Assembly: GCA_903904755.1 (NCBI GenBank)
Contig: CAIVDV010000009.1
Location: 186,001 to 250,000 of the forward strand
DNA: 64,000 nt
Source of the DNA: an uncultured Acidobacteriaceae bacterium
GTDB taxonomy: Bacteria > Acidobacteriota > Terriglobia > Terriglobales > Acidobacteriaceae
Direction: 5' to 3'
How positions within the stretch are numbered: the stretch's first letter is position 1; the number at the start of each line of letters is the position of its first letter. Of the stretch, positions 35,207-43,446 are shown in pieces. Position numbers and translations under genes: made by a program. The notes under the pieces are model-generated. The model was not told where the DNA came from. It searched no databases and saw only the letters and a program-made list of their open reading frames with translations.

Positions 35207-36685
35207 ATGAGCGCCATCACAGGGTTGAGCCCGGAAGTCGTCGCAAAATACGAGGTCGTTATCGGCCTGGAAGTCCATGTGCAGTTGTTGACCGCCACCA
35301 AGGCCTTCTGTGGCTGCGCGAACCAGTACGGTTCGGCGCCGAATACGAACGTGTGCCCCACCTGCCTCGGCCTGCCCGGCGCACTGCCAGTGCTGAACAA
35401 GCAGGCGGTGGAGTTTGCCACCCTGGCCGGGCTGGCGCTGAACTGCCAGATCCGCGAGCAGTCCATCTTCGCCCGCAAGAACTACTTCTACCCCGACTCC
35501 CCCAAGGGCTACCAGATCTCCCAGTTCGACAAGCCGATTGCCGAGCACGGGTGGATTGATATTGTGGACGCGAACGGCGACGTGAAGCGCATTGGCGTCA
35601 CGCGCGCGCATATGGAAGAGGATGCGGGCAAGAGCATCCACGACGGATTTGCCGACAGCGCGACGCGGACCTATGTGGACCTCAACCGCTGCGGCACCCC
35701 GCTGATTGAGATTGTTTCCGAACCGGACATGCGCACCCCCGACGAGGCCTACCAGTACCTCACGCTGCTCAAAGAGATCATGCTCTATTGCGGCGTGAGC
35801 GACTGCAACATGGAAGAGGGTTCGCTCCGCTGCGACGCCAACGTGAGCATCATGCCGCGCGGCAGCAAAACCTTTGGCACAAAGGTGGAAGTGAAGAACG
35901 TCAACAGCTTCCGCTATGTGCGCTCGGCGCTGGAGTACGAGATCGAGCGCCAGATTGAAATCGTCGAAGACGGCGGCACCATCAAGCAGGAAACCCGGCT
36001 GTGGAGTCAGCCCGAGGGCCGCACCTTCTCCATGCGCTCCAAGGAGCAGGCTCACGACTACCGCTACTTCCCCGAGCCGGATCTTCCGCCGCTCATCGTC
36101 TCGGATGCCTGGAAAGCCGCCATCGCCGCCACCATGCCCGAGCTGCCTGAAGCCCGCCGCAAGCGCATGATCGCCGAATATGAGCTGAACAAGCAGGATG
36201 CGGAGACGCTGACGGCGGAGCGGGAGTTTGCCGACCGGTTTGAGACGGCGGCGCGGACGGCGAAGAGCCCGCGGAGGGTGGCGAACCTGCTGCTGAGCGA
36301 GCTGGGCGGGCGGTTGAAGGCGGCCGGGCTGGAGCTGGATGCCTCGCCGGTGACGCTGGCCGGGCTGGTGCAGGCGGCGGACCTGGTGGAAGAGGGCAAG
36401 ATCAGCTCGAAGCAACTGAAGGGGCTCTTTGACATCTGCTTTGAAAAATCCGAGGACTTCGGCCCCGTCTACGAGCGGGAGAAGCCGCAGCAGATTACCG
36501 ACTCGAGCGCGATTGAGGCGATGATTGACGAGGTCATCGCGGCCAATCCGGCGCAGGTGGCGCAGTACAAGGCCGGCAAGAAGACGGTGGCGGGCTTCTT
36601 TGTGGGCCAGGTGATGCGGGCCAGCAAGGGCCAGGCGAATCCGGCGCTGCTCAACGAACTGGTCACGAAGAAGCTCGACGCCTGA
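35207..36685 (+). CDS. gatB: Asp-tRNA(Asn)/Glu-tRNA(Gln) amidotransferase subunit B
   Basis: GatB, the kinase/transamidase subunit of GatCAB that converts misacylated Glu-tRNAGln and Asp-tRNAAsn. 492 residues. The cradle domain begins VIGLEVHVQL; the zinc cysteines are CGCANQY and NVCPTCLGLPG; the family signature FYPDSPKGYQISQ and RTYVDLNRCGTPLIEIVSEPD are intact. The C-terminal YqeY-like tail ends the protein (GFFVGQVMRASKGQANP). gatA and gatC are not nearby. TAAAAT (35191-35196) lies 10 nt before the ATG without a Shine-Dalgarno, pointing to a leaderless transcript. Confidence 0.97.
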   Translation: MSAITGLSPEVVAKYEVVIGLEVHVQLLTATKAFCGCANQYGSAPNTNVCPTCLGLPGALPVLNKQAVEFATLAGLALNCQIREQSIFARKNYFYPDSPKGYQISQFDKPIAEHGWIDIVDANGDVKRIGVTRAHMEEDAGKSIHDGFADSATRTYVDLNRCGTPLIEIVSEPDMRTPDEAYQYLTLLKEIMLYCGVSDCNMEEGSLRCDANVSIMPRGSKTFGTKVEVKNVNSFRYVRSALEYEIERQIEIVEDGGTIKQETRLWSQPEGRTFSMRSKEQAHDYRYFPEPDLPPLIVSDAWKAAIAATMPELPEARRKRMIAEYELNKQDAETLTAEREFADRFETAARTAKSPRRVANLLLSELGGRLKAAGLELDASPVTLAGLVQAADLVEEGKISSKQLKGLFDICFEKSEDFGPVYEREKPQQITDSSAIEAMIDEVIAANPAQVAQYKAGKKTVAGFFVGQVMRASKGQANPALLNELVTKKLDA

Positions 36686-36747
36686 TCCGGAATTAGTCGC
36701 AAGGCGCGGGGTGCCTGCCCATGGCCGTGCGGGGGAGAATCGTTCCC

Positions 36748-37806
36748 ATGACGACCGAACCCATGCACGCCTCCCAAAACACCCAGCATTACGAGGCCCG
36801 GGCCTGGCAGCAACTGCTGAGCCGCGCCACTACGGACGACTTTTTCTACGCAGTGACGACGACCGGCATTTATTGCCGCCCCGGCTGCCGCAGCCGCTTG
36901 CCGCGACGGGAGAATGTGCGGTTTTTCCCGACAGCGGAGGCAGCTCGTGCTGCTGGCTTTCGCGCATGCCTGCGCTGCCGGCCGGATGCTGCGGCAGAGG
37001 CCGATCCGGTCCCCAAAATGTGCGCCCTGCTTGAGTCCGAAGTCGACCGCGCGGTCACCCTCGAAGAGCTCGGACGGCTGGTGGGGCGCAGCGAGTTTAC
37101 GGCGCAGCGGCTCTTCAAGGCGGCGATGGGCGTCAGCCCCGCGGCCTACCAGCGGGCCCTTCGCGGGCGTGCCTTGCGAACCGGCTTGCACCAGGGGGCA
37201 ACGGTGACTGAGGCGATCTATAACGCAGGCTACGGTGCCGCCAGCCGGGCCTATGAGGCGGGGGCGCTGGGGATGACTCCGGTGCGTTTTCAGCAGGGCG
37301 GGCGGGGCGAGCGGATTAGCTTTGCCGTGGCCGAGGCTGGTGCCATGGGCTGGCTGATGGTGGGCGCGACGGCAAGGGGAATCTGCTGGGTGGCACTGGC
37401 GGATACGGCGGCTGAGGCTGAGGCGGGGCTGCGGACGGAGTTCCCGGCGGCGGAGATTGTGGCCGATGGCGGACTGGGCGATTTGGTAGCCGGGGTGATG
37501 CGGCAGGTGGCGGGCGAGACGGTGCCTGGGCTCCCGATTGACCTGCGGGGAACGGCGTTTCAGTTGAAGGTGTGGCGGGCGCTGACGGAGATTCCAGCGG
37601 GCGAGACGCGGAGCTACAGCAAGTTGGCGGCGGATTTGGGCATGCCGAAGGCGACGCGAGCGGTGGCTCGTGCCTGCGCTACCAACCGGGTAGCGGTGGT
37701 GGTGCCGTGCCACCGGGTGGTGGGCGCTTCGGGCTCGCTGACAGGGTACCGGTGGGGCGTGGAGCGGAAGCGCGCGCTGCTGGAGGCGGAGAGGCAGCGG
37801 GGTTAG
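36748..37806 (+). CDS. ada: Bifunctional Ada methyltransferase/transcriptional regulator
   Basis: Ada protein: repairs methylphosphotriesters and O6-methylguanine by irreversible methyl transfer to its own cysteines, and when methylated activates the adaptive response. About 352 residues from ATG 36748, with GGGGGAGAA upstream; the ATG at 36721 has no ribosome binding site. Domains: zinc/methyl-acceptor Ada domain with GIYCRPGCRSR and CLRC, an AraC-type HTH (about 85-165), the RNase H-like domain, then the methyltransferase with the acceptor cysteine in VVVPCHRVVG. All acceptor cysteines are present. The 3' end coincides with a dispersed AGCGGGGTTAGCGG repeat, which supplies the last codons and the stop. 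Confidence 0.93.
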   Translation: MTTEPMHASQNTQHYEARAWQQLLSRATTDDFFYAVTTTGIYCRPGCRSRLPRRENVRFFPTAEAARAAGFRACLRCRPDAAAEADPVPKMCALLESEVDRAVTLEELGRLVGRSEFTAQRLFKAAMGVSPAAYQRALRGRALRTGLHQGATVTEAIYNAGYGAASRAYEAGALGMTPVRFQQGGRGERISFAVAEAGAMGWLMVGATARGICWVALADTAAEAEAGLRTEFPAAEIVADGGLGDLVAGVMRQVAGETVPGLPIDLRGTAFQLKVWRALTEIPAGETRSYSKLAADLGMPKATRAVARACATNRVAVVVPCHRVVGASGSLTGYRWGVERKRALLEAERQRG

Positions 37807-37809
37807 CGG
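37796..37809 (+). repeat. Dispersed AGCGGGGTTAGCGG repeat at the ada stop codon
   Basis: Fourteen bases identical to the core of the repeats at 14859-14872 and 41562-41575. The TAG of the repeat is the ada stop codon. Confidence 0.5.
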
Positions 37810-37857
37810 GGGGAGTTGGCTCGGCTGAGGCCGACGCGCTTGGTACACTTGCTGGCA

Positions 37858-38616
37858 ATGATTCCCCTTGGTTCGCATCCCGCCTGGCACCCGGTGCTGG
37901 AGACGCTCGCCTATGCCTGCGGCTATGCGCTCTACCGCCGGCTGCGGGCGCGGCGGGGGGATTTCCTCCCCGACGCCCAGCGCTGGAATGTGATTGCCGC
38001 AGCAGCAGTCGGCGCTCTCGTAGGCAGCCGAGTACTCGGCCTTGCCGAGCAGTTCCCCACCCTGCTGGCGGCGTGGCGGGCCAGCCATCTCCTTGCGCTC
38101 ATCCTCACCCCCGGCGGCAAAACCATCGTCGGCGGCATCCTCGGCGGCTGGCTCGGCGTGGAGGCGATGAAGCGCCTTTCCGGCATCCGCCAGCGCACCG
38201 GCGACCTCTTCGTCTTCCCCCTCTGCCTGGGCATTGCCATTGGCCGGGTGGGTTGCCTGGTGGCGGGGCTGGCCGATGACACCTACGGCCTGCCAACCAA
38301 CCTGCCCTGGGCCGTGGACCTGGGCGACCACATCGGCCGCCATCCCTTACAGGTCTACGAAATCCTCTTCCTCGCCACCGTCACCCTCACCCTCCATCTC
38401 CTCCGCCACATCACCCTCCCCGAGGGCGCACGCTTCCGCATCTTCCTCGCCGCCTACCTCTCCTGGCGTCTCGCCATTGACTTCCTCAAACCGCAGCCCC
38501 TCGTAGCCGGCCTCAACGTCATCCAGTGGTGCGCACTTGCCGCCCTCGCATGGCTCGCAATCGGCGCCGCGCGTCACGCCACCTCTCGCACCCGCAGCAA
38601 GGAGAGTAAGGCATGA
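37858..38616 (+). CDS. Prolipoprotein diacylglyceryl transferase-like membrane protein
   Basis: 252-residue, seven-helix membrane protein resembling Lgt, which attaches diacylglycerol to lipobox cysteines. Recognisable Lgt-like features: a GGKTIVGGILGGWLG segment at the position of the HGG motif, GIAIGRVGCLVAGLADDTYG at the place of the IGRxGNFxNGExYG signature, and RHPLQVYE for RHPSQLYE. The key His and Asn of true Lgt (HGG, GNF) are changed, so this is probably a paralogue with altered activity; a housekeeping lgt is expected elsewhere. TACACT (37844-37849) lies 8 nt before ATG 37858, a leaderless arrangement. Its stop overlaps the next ATG (ATGA) and three small membrane genes follow. Confidence 0.78.
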   Translation: MIPLGSHPAWHPVLETLAYACGYALYRRLRARRGDFLPDAQRWNVIAAAAVGALVGSRVLGLAEQFPTLLAAWRASHLLALILTPGGKTIVGGILGGWLGVEAMKRLSGIRQRTGDLFVFPLCLGIAIGRVGCLVAGLADDTYGLPTNLPWAVDLGDHIGRHPLQVYEILFLATVTLTLHLLRHITLPEGARFRIFLAAYLSWRLAIDFLKPQPLVAGLNVIQWCALAALAWLAIGAARHATSRTRSKESKA

Positions 38617-38885
38617 AAGCACCCTGGTCCTACTTCCAAGGCTTCCCCAAGATGATTGTCCTCAGCGTCTCCGTGCTGCTGGTTTCGGGCGGCATGTGCG
38701 GCGTGCAGTTGATCTTCGGTAACGAGATTTACAACGGTAAGGTGCCCGGGTCCGGCCTCCTCATGCTCCTCGGCCTGACCGAGTTGCTCGTGATGGGTGC
38801 CGCAGCTCTCGTACTCCTCTTCAGCCTCATCCTGTGGCCCATCTCCGCGCTCCTTGGGCAAACCAAACGGGAGGACGGCCAATGA
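38613..38885 (+). CDS. Small two-helix membrane protein, CGVQ paralogue 1
   Basis: 90-residue protein of unknown function. First hydrophobic helix (about 14-36) ends in SGGMCGVQ; second helix at about 52-78, short basic tail. Closely similar to the next two products in helix placement and in the C-G-[VL]-Q motif. Starts within the stop of the Lgt-like gene (ATGA overlap) and has AAGGAGAG upstream, so translation is coupled. The Cys after a signal-like helix recalls a lipoprotein, but the preceding residues (SGGM) do not fit a lipobox. Confidence 0.75.
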   Translation: MKAPWSYFQGFPKMIVLSVSVLLVSGGMCGVQLIFGNEIYNGKVPGSGLLMLLGLTELLVMGAAALVLLFSLILWPISALLGQTKREDGQ

Positions 38886-39157
38886 AAACTCCCTGGGCCA
38901 ACCTGGAAGGCTACCCGCGCGCAATCGTGCTGGCGGTCTGTGTACTGCTGGTCTCCGGCGGCATGTGCGGCGTGCAGGCGGTAGTTGCGAATATGCCGAA
39001 AGCTCCCGGATTTCTGTTGCCAATCTTCACCATCCTGGGTGCGTTCGAGTTGCTTGGAATCGGTGCCTCCGCGCTCGTGCTCGTCATTTGCCTGGTTGCC
39101 TGGCCGATTTCTGCGGGAATGCGGCGGGGTAGCAAGCAGAAGAGTGAGGGGGAGTGA
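38882..39157 (+). CDS. Small two-helix membrane protein, CGVQ paralogue 2
   Basis: 91-residue protein, the nearest relative of the preceding product: N-termini KAPWSYFQGFPK and KTPWANLEGYPR align, as do LLVSGGMCGVQ and the second helix ending LVAWPISA against LILWPISA. Overlaps the previous stop by four bases (ATGA). Clearly a tandem duplicate. Function unknown. Confidence 0.75.
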   Translation: MKTPWANLEGYPRAIVLAVCVLLVSGGMCGVQAVVANMPKAPGFLLPIFTILGAFELLGIGASALVLVICLVAWPISAGMRRGSKQKSEGE

Positions 39158-39162
39158 GCGAC

Positions 39163-39408
39163 ATGGCTACCGGGTGGAGTAGAAGCCAGATCTTTGCCAA
39201 AGGAACGGTAGCCTTTGCTGCGCTGTTTGTTCTGTCGGCGGGGACCTGTGGATTGCAGATCTCGCTGGAGAGGAGCGGTAACGCCGGCTTAATCCGGTTC
39301 ATGGATGGAGCTGGAGTGCTTGCCATCTATGGAATGGCCTTTGCAGTGGTTGGGCTGGCGATTTGGCTGGCAATCTGGGCGGTGGTGGCAATTTTCGTGC
39401 GGAAGTAG
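39163..39408 (+). CDS. Small two-helix membrane protein, CGLQ paralogue 3
   Basis: 81-residue, more diverged third member: LFVLSAGTCGLQ at the end of helix 1 and a second helix ending LAIWAVVAIFVRK. ATG 39163 is preferred because GGAG (39151-39154) sits 8 nt upstream; a GTG at 39154 overlapping the previous stop is the alternative and would add three residues. Last gene of the Lgt-like cluster. Confidence 0.7.
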   Translation: MATGWSRSQIFAKGTVAFAALFVLSAGTCGLQISLERSGNAGLIRFMDGAGVLAIYGMAFAVVGLAIWLAIWAVVAIFVRK

Positions 39409-39528
39409 AAAAGATTTGCCAACGTTGATTCGCAGGTCAAGCAGGCCAGCAATCCGCTGCCTGTTGCGCTCGCAAAAGTGACCCACCCCACCAATTCAGC
39501 ACCGTACTCCGAAAGGTAGAATCCCCAC

Positions 39529-40086
39529 ATGCTGAAACAGAAGCTGATTGCGTTGGCGGGAGCGGTGGGGATTTTGGCATGCGGGGCCTGTTTTGGGCCG
39601 GGGGAGTATCATCCGCCACCGCCGCCACCAATCGTCAAAGAGAGAATCCGCACCCTCCGGGTTATCGTGACGGATGACTCTGCGGAAAGGCATGTGGATG
39701 CAAGCGCGCTGGAGGCGCTGGTGGTACGGCAGATGAATGCACTGGCGGGCGCGGATGGCTTGACGGCGTACTCGCATGACCAGGAGATGGCCAGGGTGGA
39801 TGCGGTGCTACGGATTCGGCTGACGGCGGGCAATGCGCGGATGCGGAGGCCGGCAGCGGAAGGTATGTCGGCCGAGTGGGTGGTGCATCTGGGCGTTGCC
39901 GAAGGGTTGACGCGGGCCGATGGAAGCCAGGTGTGGCAGCAGGCGGTTCCCGATATTCCGATGGACGCACGATTATCGGCTGAAAGGCAGGAAGATGTGT
40001 GGAAGGACCATGGGGTGTTGGGACGGCTGGCGTATCGGCTGGCGAAGCAGGCAATTGAGATGGACCGCGGCCACGCGCAGCACTGA
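39529..40086 (+). CDS. Putative lipoprotein of unknown function
   Basis: 185-residue exported protein. Signal sequence with a lipobox-like GILAC (Cys 18), then a Pro-rich stretch with a run of six prolines (HPPPPPP), then a compact alpha/beta domain with a Ser/Asp-rich beginning and amphipathic helices. I do not recognise the family; the general pattern recalls DUF4136-type acidobacterial lipoproteins but without shared motifs that I can see. TAGAAT (39517-39522) lies 6 nt before the ATG, so the message is probably leaderless. The Lgt-like cluster ends 120 nt upstream. Confidence 0.6.
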   Translation: MLKQKLIALAGAVGILACGACFGPGEYHPPPPPPIVKERIRTLRVIVTDDSAERHVDASALEALVVRQMNALAGADGLTAYSHDQEMARVDAVLRIRLTAGNARMRRPAAEGMSAEWVVHLGVAEGLTRADGSQVWQQAVPDIPMDARLSAERQEDVWKDHGVLGRLAYRLAKQAIEMDRGHAQH

Positions 40087-40147
40087 CGCCGGCAATGCGG
40101 TGCAATGTGTTCGATAGGCTGGCAACGAAGGACGAGAGAGGACAAGC

Positions 40148-41572
40148 ATGACCACCAAGCAGCGGCCGTACCTGTTTTACGATGTGGCGATTTCCATCTG
40201 CTCCACCTGCTACAAGCGCGTCGACGCGAAGATTGTCTTTGAAGACGGCAAGGTCTGGATGCTCAAGCGCTGCATGACGCATGGCTCCCAGCGTGTCCTG
40301 ATGGCCGACGACATCGACTACTACCGCCGCGCCCGCGAAGTCTTCATCAAGACCCCCGAGCAGCCCATGGTCTACAACACTCCGGTCAAATACAGCTGCC
40401 CCTACGACTGCGGCCTCTGCCCGGACCACGAGCAGCACTCCTGCGTCACCCTGCTCGAAATCTGCGACGCCTGCAACCTCACCTGCCCCGTCTGCTTCGC
40501 AAACAGCGGCCAGCACCGCAAGGAATTCCGCTCCCTCCCCCAAATCGAAGCCATGCTCGACTGCATCGTCCGCAACGAGGGCGAACCCGACATCGTCCAG
40601 GTCTCCGGTGGCGAGCCCACGCTGCATCCCGATTTCTTCCAGATCCTCGACATGTGCAAGCAGCGCCCCATCCGCCATCTCATGGTCAACACCAACGGAG
40701 TCCGCATCGCCCAGGACGAGGACTTCGCCAAACGCCTCGCCACCTATATGCCGGAGTTCGAACTCTACCTGCAGTTTGACTCGCTGAAGCGGGAGCCGCT
40801 GATGCAGTTGCGCGGTGCCGACCTGCGCAGCATCCGCGAAAAGGCTCTCGACCGCCTAAACAAACTCGGCATCTCCACCACCCTCGTCGTCACCGTCGAG
40901 CGCGGCGTCAATGACCAGGAACTCGGCGAAATCATCGAGTTCGGCCTCCAGCAGCCCTGCGTCCGCGGCGTCACCTTCCAGCCCGTCCAGGCCGCCGGCC
41001 GCGTCACCGGCTTTGACTCCTCCCAGCACCGCCTCACCCTCACCGAAGTCCGCCGCCGCATCCTCGAGCAAACCAGCACCTTCCGCCCGGAAGACCTCAT
41101 CCCCGTCCCCTGCCACCCGGATTCCCTCGCCATGGCCTACGCCCTCAAACTCGACGGCAAAACCATCCCTCTCTCCGGCATGATCGACCCGGCAGTGCTC
41201 ATCAACGGTGCCCGCAACACCATCGTCTACGAGCAGGAGAAAGGGCTCCGCGACCACATCTTCAAGCTCTTCGCCACGAACCACTCCCCACAGGGTCAGG
41301 CCCGCAGCCTCAAAGAGCTCCTCTGCTGCCTCCCCAAGCTCCTCGTCCCCCAAAATCTCGGCTACAAAAACCTCTTCCGCATCCTCATTGTCCAGTTCAT
41401 CGACGCGGAAATCTTCGACCTGCGCAGCGTCAAAAAGAGCTGCATCCACATCGCCCATCCCGACGGCAAGCGGATTATGCCGTTTGACACCTTCAACATG
41501 TTTTACCGGGATGAGCTGGAGACCACGCGGCTGGCGGCGCTGCGGGAGGGGCAGTTGGTTGAGCGGGGTTAG
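40148..41572 (+). CDS. Radical SAM protein of the tetraether/membrane-spanning lipid synthase family
   Basis: 474-residue radical SAM enzyme of the MJ0619/Tes-like group. The SAM cluster motif is CNLTCPVC (Cys 109, 113, 116). The N-terminal extension has the extra cysteines of this group: CSTC (18, 21), KRCMTHG (42), then SCPYDCGLCPDHEQHSC (about 85-101). QVSGGEPTLHP follows as the SAM-binding GGE motif. Archaeal Tes joins two lipid tails through sp3 C-C bonds to make tetraethers; bacterial relatives have been linked to membrane-spanning diabolic acids, which are abundant in Acidobacteria. That role is inferred here. Start ATG follows GAGGAC by good spacing. The 3' end is overlaid by an AGCGGGGTTAGCGG repeat. 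Confidence 0.82.
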   Translation: MTTKQRPYLFYDVAISICSTCYKRVDAKIVFEDGKVWMLKRCMTHGSQRVLMADDIDYYRRAREVFIKTPEQPMVYNTPVKYSCPYDCGLCPDHEQHSCVTLLEICDACNLTCPVCFANSGQHRKEFRSLPQIEAMLDCIVRNEGEPDIVQVSGGEPTLHPDFFQILDMCKQRPIRHLMVNTNGVRIAQDEDFAKRLATYMPEFELYLQFDSLKREPLMQLRGADLRSIREKALDRLNKLGISTTLVVTVERGVNDQELGEIIEFGLQQPCVRGVTFQPVQAAGRVTGFDSSQHRLTLTEVRRRILEQTSTFRPEDLIPVPCHPDSLAMAYALKLDGKTIPLSGMIDPAVLINGARNTIVYEQEKGLRDHIFKLFATNHSPQGQARSLKELLCCLPKLLVPQNLGYKNLFRILIVQFIDAEIFDLRSVKKSCIHIAHPDGKRIMPFDTFNMFYRDELETTRLAALREGQLVERG

Positions 41573-41578
41573 CGGAGT
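41562..41578 (+). repeat. Dispersed AGCGGGGTTAGCGGAGT repeat at the radical SAM stop codon
   Basis: Seventeen bases identical to 14859-14875. The TAG at 41570-41572 ends the radical SAM gene, and the repeat also reaches the first bases of the convergent nitrilase stop. Confidence 0.55.
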
Positions 41579-42417
41579 TAGCCGAAAAGCGTGCCCTGAG
41601 CGGGCACCGCTGGCGCGGCAATCGGCTGTGCGGGTTCCGCTGCAGCGATTGTGATGCGCGGGGCGGCCATCGGTTGGTTCAGCGGGAACACCGCACCCTC
41701 CCAGTTCCGGCCCCTGCGTCGCGCCAGCACCAGAGCCTCTTCCGTTCCCTCGCTTTGCGCTACCTGCGCGCCTTGTTCATCCCAGATTGCCGAGCGGCCT
41801 GCCGGGAGCCAGCCGCCGGTTTCCGCAGCGTGGTTGGCCAGGACAACCGTCATCCCGTGCTGCCGCGCATAGCCGGCCAGCATCGCCGTTTCCGCCGCGT
41901 AAACCTGCTCCCGCAGCAGCACGCTGGCGGCGTAAATCGTCGCGCGGTGGGCGGCGGCGCTGGCAGCGTGCTCGGGGTGGGTGATGTCGTTGCAGATAGC
42001 GCTGGCCACCATGAGCGCGCCAATGCGCAGGACGGGGCCACCCCGGCCTGGCTGGAAGTGGTCAAACTCCGCCCCCGCCAGGTGCTGCTTGGTGTGGACG
42101 ACGACCAGGCCATCGGGCAGAAAGGCGAGCTGGCCGATGCTGGGCTGTGCGCTGCCAAACTGCACCGGCGCTCCGGCAAGGATGGTGATGCGAAGCTCGC
42201 GGGCGGCTGCGCGCAGTGGCTCAAGCGCGGGGCTGTGCGGGCTGATGGGGTTGGCGGCGGCGTACTCAAGCTGGTAGCCGGTGAGTGAAAGCTCAGGAAA
42301 GACGAGCAACTGCACACCCAGGCTGGCGGCAGCGGAGGCGTAGCGCAGGTGGCGTTCGAGATTGGTTGGGAAGTCTGCCGCGGCTGCGTACTGAGCCGCG
42401 GCGATGATGCGAGCCAT
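41578..42417 (-). CDS. Carbon-nitrogen hydrolase (nitrilase superfamily)
   Basis: 279-residue amidase/nitrilase-fold hydrolase. The Glu-Lys-Cys triad is E42 (VFPELSLTGY), K110 (VVHTKQHL) and C142 (ASAICNDITHPEH). Substrate is unknown; the sequence lacks an obvious N-terminal fusion. The C-terminus carries an Ala/Pro-rich tail of about 25 residues. CATAAT at 42428-42423 is 5 nt before the ATG, so initiation may be leaderless. It stands tail-to-tail with the radical SAM gene (5 nt between the stops). It begins 6 nt after the hemH stop on the same strand, so it may be the last gene of a hemE-hemH-nitrilase transcript or have its own promoter inside hemH. Confidence 0.87.
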   Translation of the reverse strand: MARIIAAAQYAAAADFPTNLERHLRYASAAASLGVQLLVFPELSLTGYQLEYAAANPISPHSPALEPLRAAARELRITILAGAPVQFGSAQPSIGQLAFLPDGLVVVHTKQHLAGAEFDHFQPGRGGPVLRIGALMVASAICNDITHPEHAASAAAHRATIYAASVLLREQVYAAETAMLAGYARQHGMTVVLANHAAETGGWLPAGRSAIWDEQGAQVAQSEGTEEALVLARRRGRNWEGAVFPLNQPMAAPRITIAAAEPAQPIAAPAVPAQGTLFG

Positions 42418-42423
42418 ACCCTA

Positions 42424-43446
42424 TTATGACGCGGTTGCAGCCACTGAGACGCGGGCCAGCCCTTCGCGGCAGAGCTTGACGAGAGCCTGGGTGAGGATGG
42501 GCGAGGCGTTGAGGGATTCAGGCCGGGAGAGGCTGATGCCGAGTGTGGCGGCGTGATCTTTGAAAGCGATGTCGATGTCGTAGAGGATTTCGACGTGGTC
42601 GCACAGGAAGCCGATGGGCTGCAGGATGACGTTTTTCACGCCCTGCTGGGCGAGCGCGTTGAGGGTGTCCTCAACGGCGGGGCCAATCCATGGGCCACCG
42701 CTCGCGCCCTGGCTCTGGAAGGCGAAGTACCAGTCTTTAACCTCAGGCACCAGCGCGGCAACGGCCTGCGCGGTGAACTTGGCCTCCACCGGGTAGGGGT
42801 CGGGGGTGGATTCGCCGGCGGGTGCGGCACCGGGGCCGCCCGGAGCGGTTGGCCGCCCGCTGGGCCACAAGATAGGCTGGCCGGCACTGGCCGCCGCTGC
42901 CTGAATCGTCCGGCAGGGCACGCTATGCGCCGTAAACAGCACGTGTATCGGCTCGGCAGACTCAGCCTTCACCTTGGCAATCGCCACCCGCAGCCGTTCC
43001 GCAAAGGCCTCGGCAAGCAGATGCTCGTGCGCCCATCCGTCGATGAAGTCAATGGCAATCCCGCCAGCCTCGGCCATCACCGCCCGCCGATACAGCCCCG
43101 TGGAGGTGCGGGAGTTTTGCGGGGCCAGGCAGATGGCGGCAATCTGGTCGATGCCGTCCGCGCGCATCTGGCGGACCACGTCGGCGATGTACGGCCGCCA
43201 GTTGCGCATGCCCACGTAGACGGGTTCGCCAAGGGCAGCAGCCAGCAGCTCTCCCTGCTCAAGGGTGAGGTCAGTGAGCGGACTGTGGCCCTTCGGCTCG
43301 CCTATAAGCGAGTAGCGATGCTGGATCTCTTCCACAACGTGCTGGGGCATGGGCCGCCCGCTGACCACGTTGCGAAGGTAATCCGGGATTTCGTCTACCG
43401 TGTTGGGCGTGCCATGAGCCAGGAGCAGGACGGCGCGTTTAGCCAA
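42424..43446 (-). CDS. hemH: Ferrochelatase
   Basis: HemH inserts Fe2+ into the porphyrin at the end of haem synthesis. 340 residues. Family motifs: LLLAHGTPNTVDEIPDYL at the start, the metal-site histidine in LFTAHSVP, and the substrate-side FLCDHVEILYDIDI with the second conserved His and Glu. An extra Pro/Gly-rich insertion (about residues 195-218, PTAPGGPGAAPAGESTP) lies after the catalytic His loop. The first 8 nt overlap hemE, so the two are one operon with coupled translation. Whether proto- or coproporphyrin is the substrate cannot be told. Confidence 0.94.
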   Translation of the reverse strand: MAKRAVLLLAHGTPNTVDEIPDYLRNVVSGRPMPQHVVEEIQHRYSLIGEPKGHSPLTDLTLEQGELLAAALGEPVYVGMRNWRPYIADVVRQMRADGIDQIAAICLAPQNSRTSTGLYRRAVMAEAGGIAIDFIDGWAHEHLLAEAFAERLRVAIAKVKAESAEPIHVLFTAHSVPCRTIQAAAASAGQPILWPSGRPTAPGGPGAAPAGESTPDPYPVEAKFTAQAVAALVPEVKDWYFAFQSQGASGGPWIGPAVEDTLNALAQQGVKNVILQPIGFLCDHVEILYDIDIAFKDHAATLGISLSRPESLNASPILTQALVKLCREGLARVSVAATAS

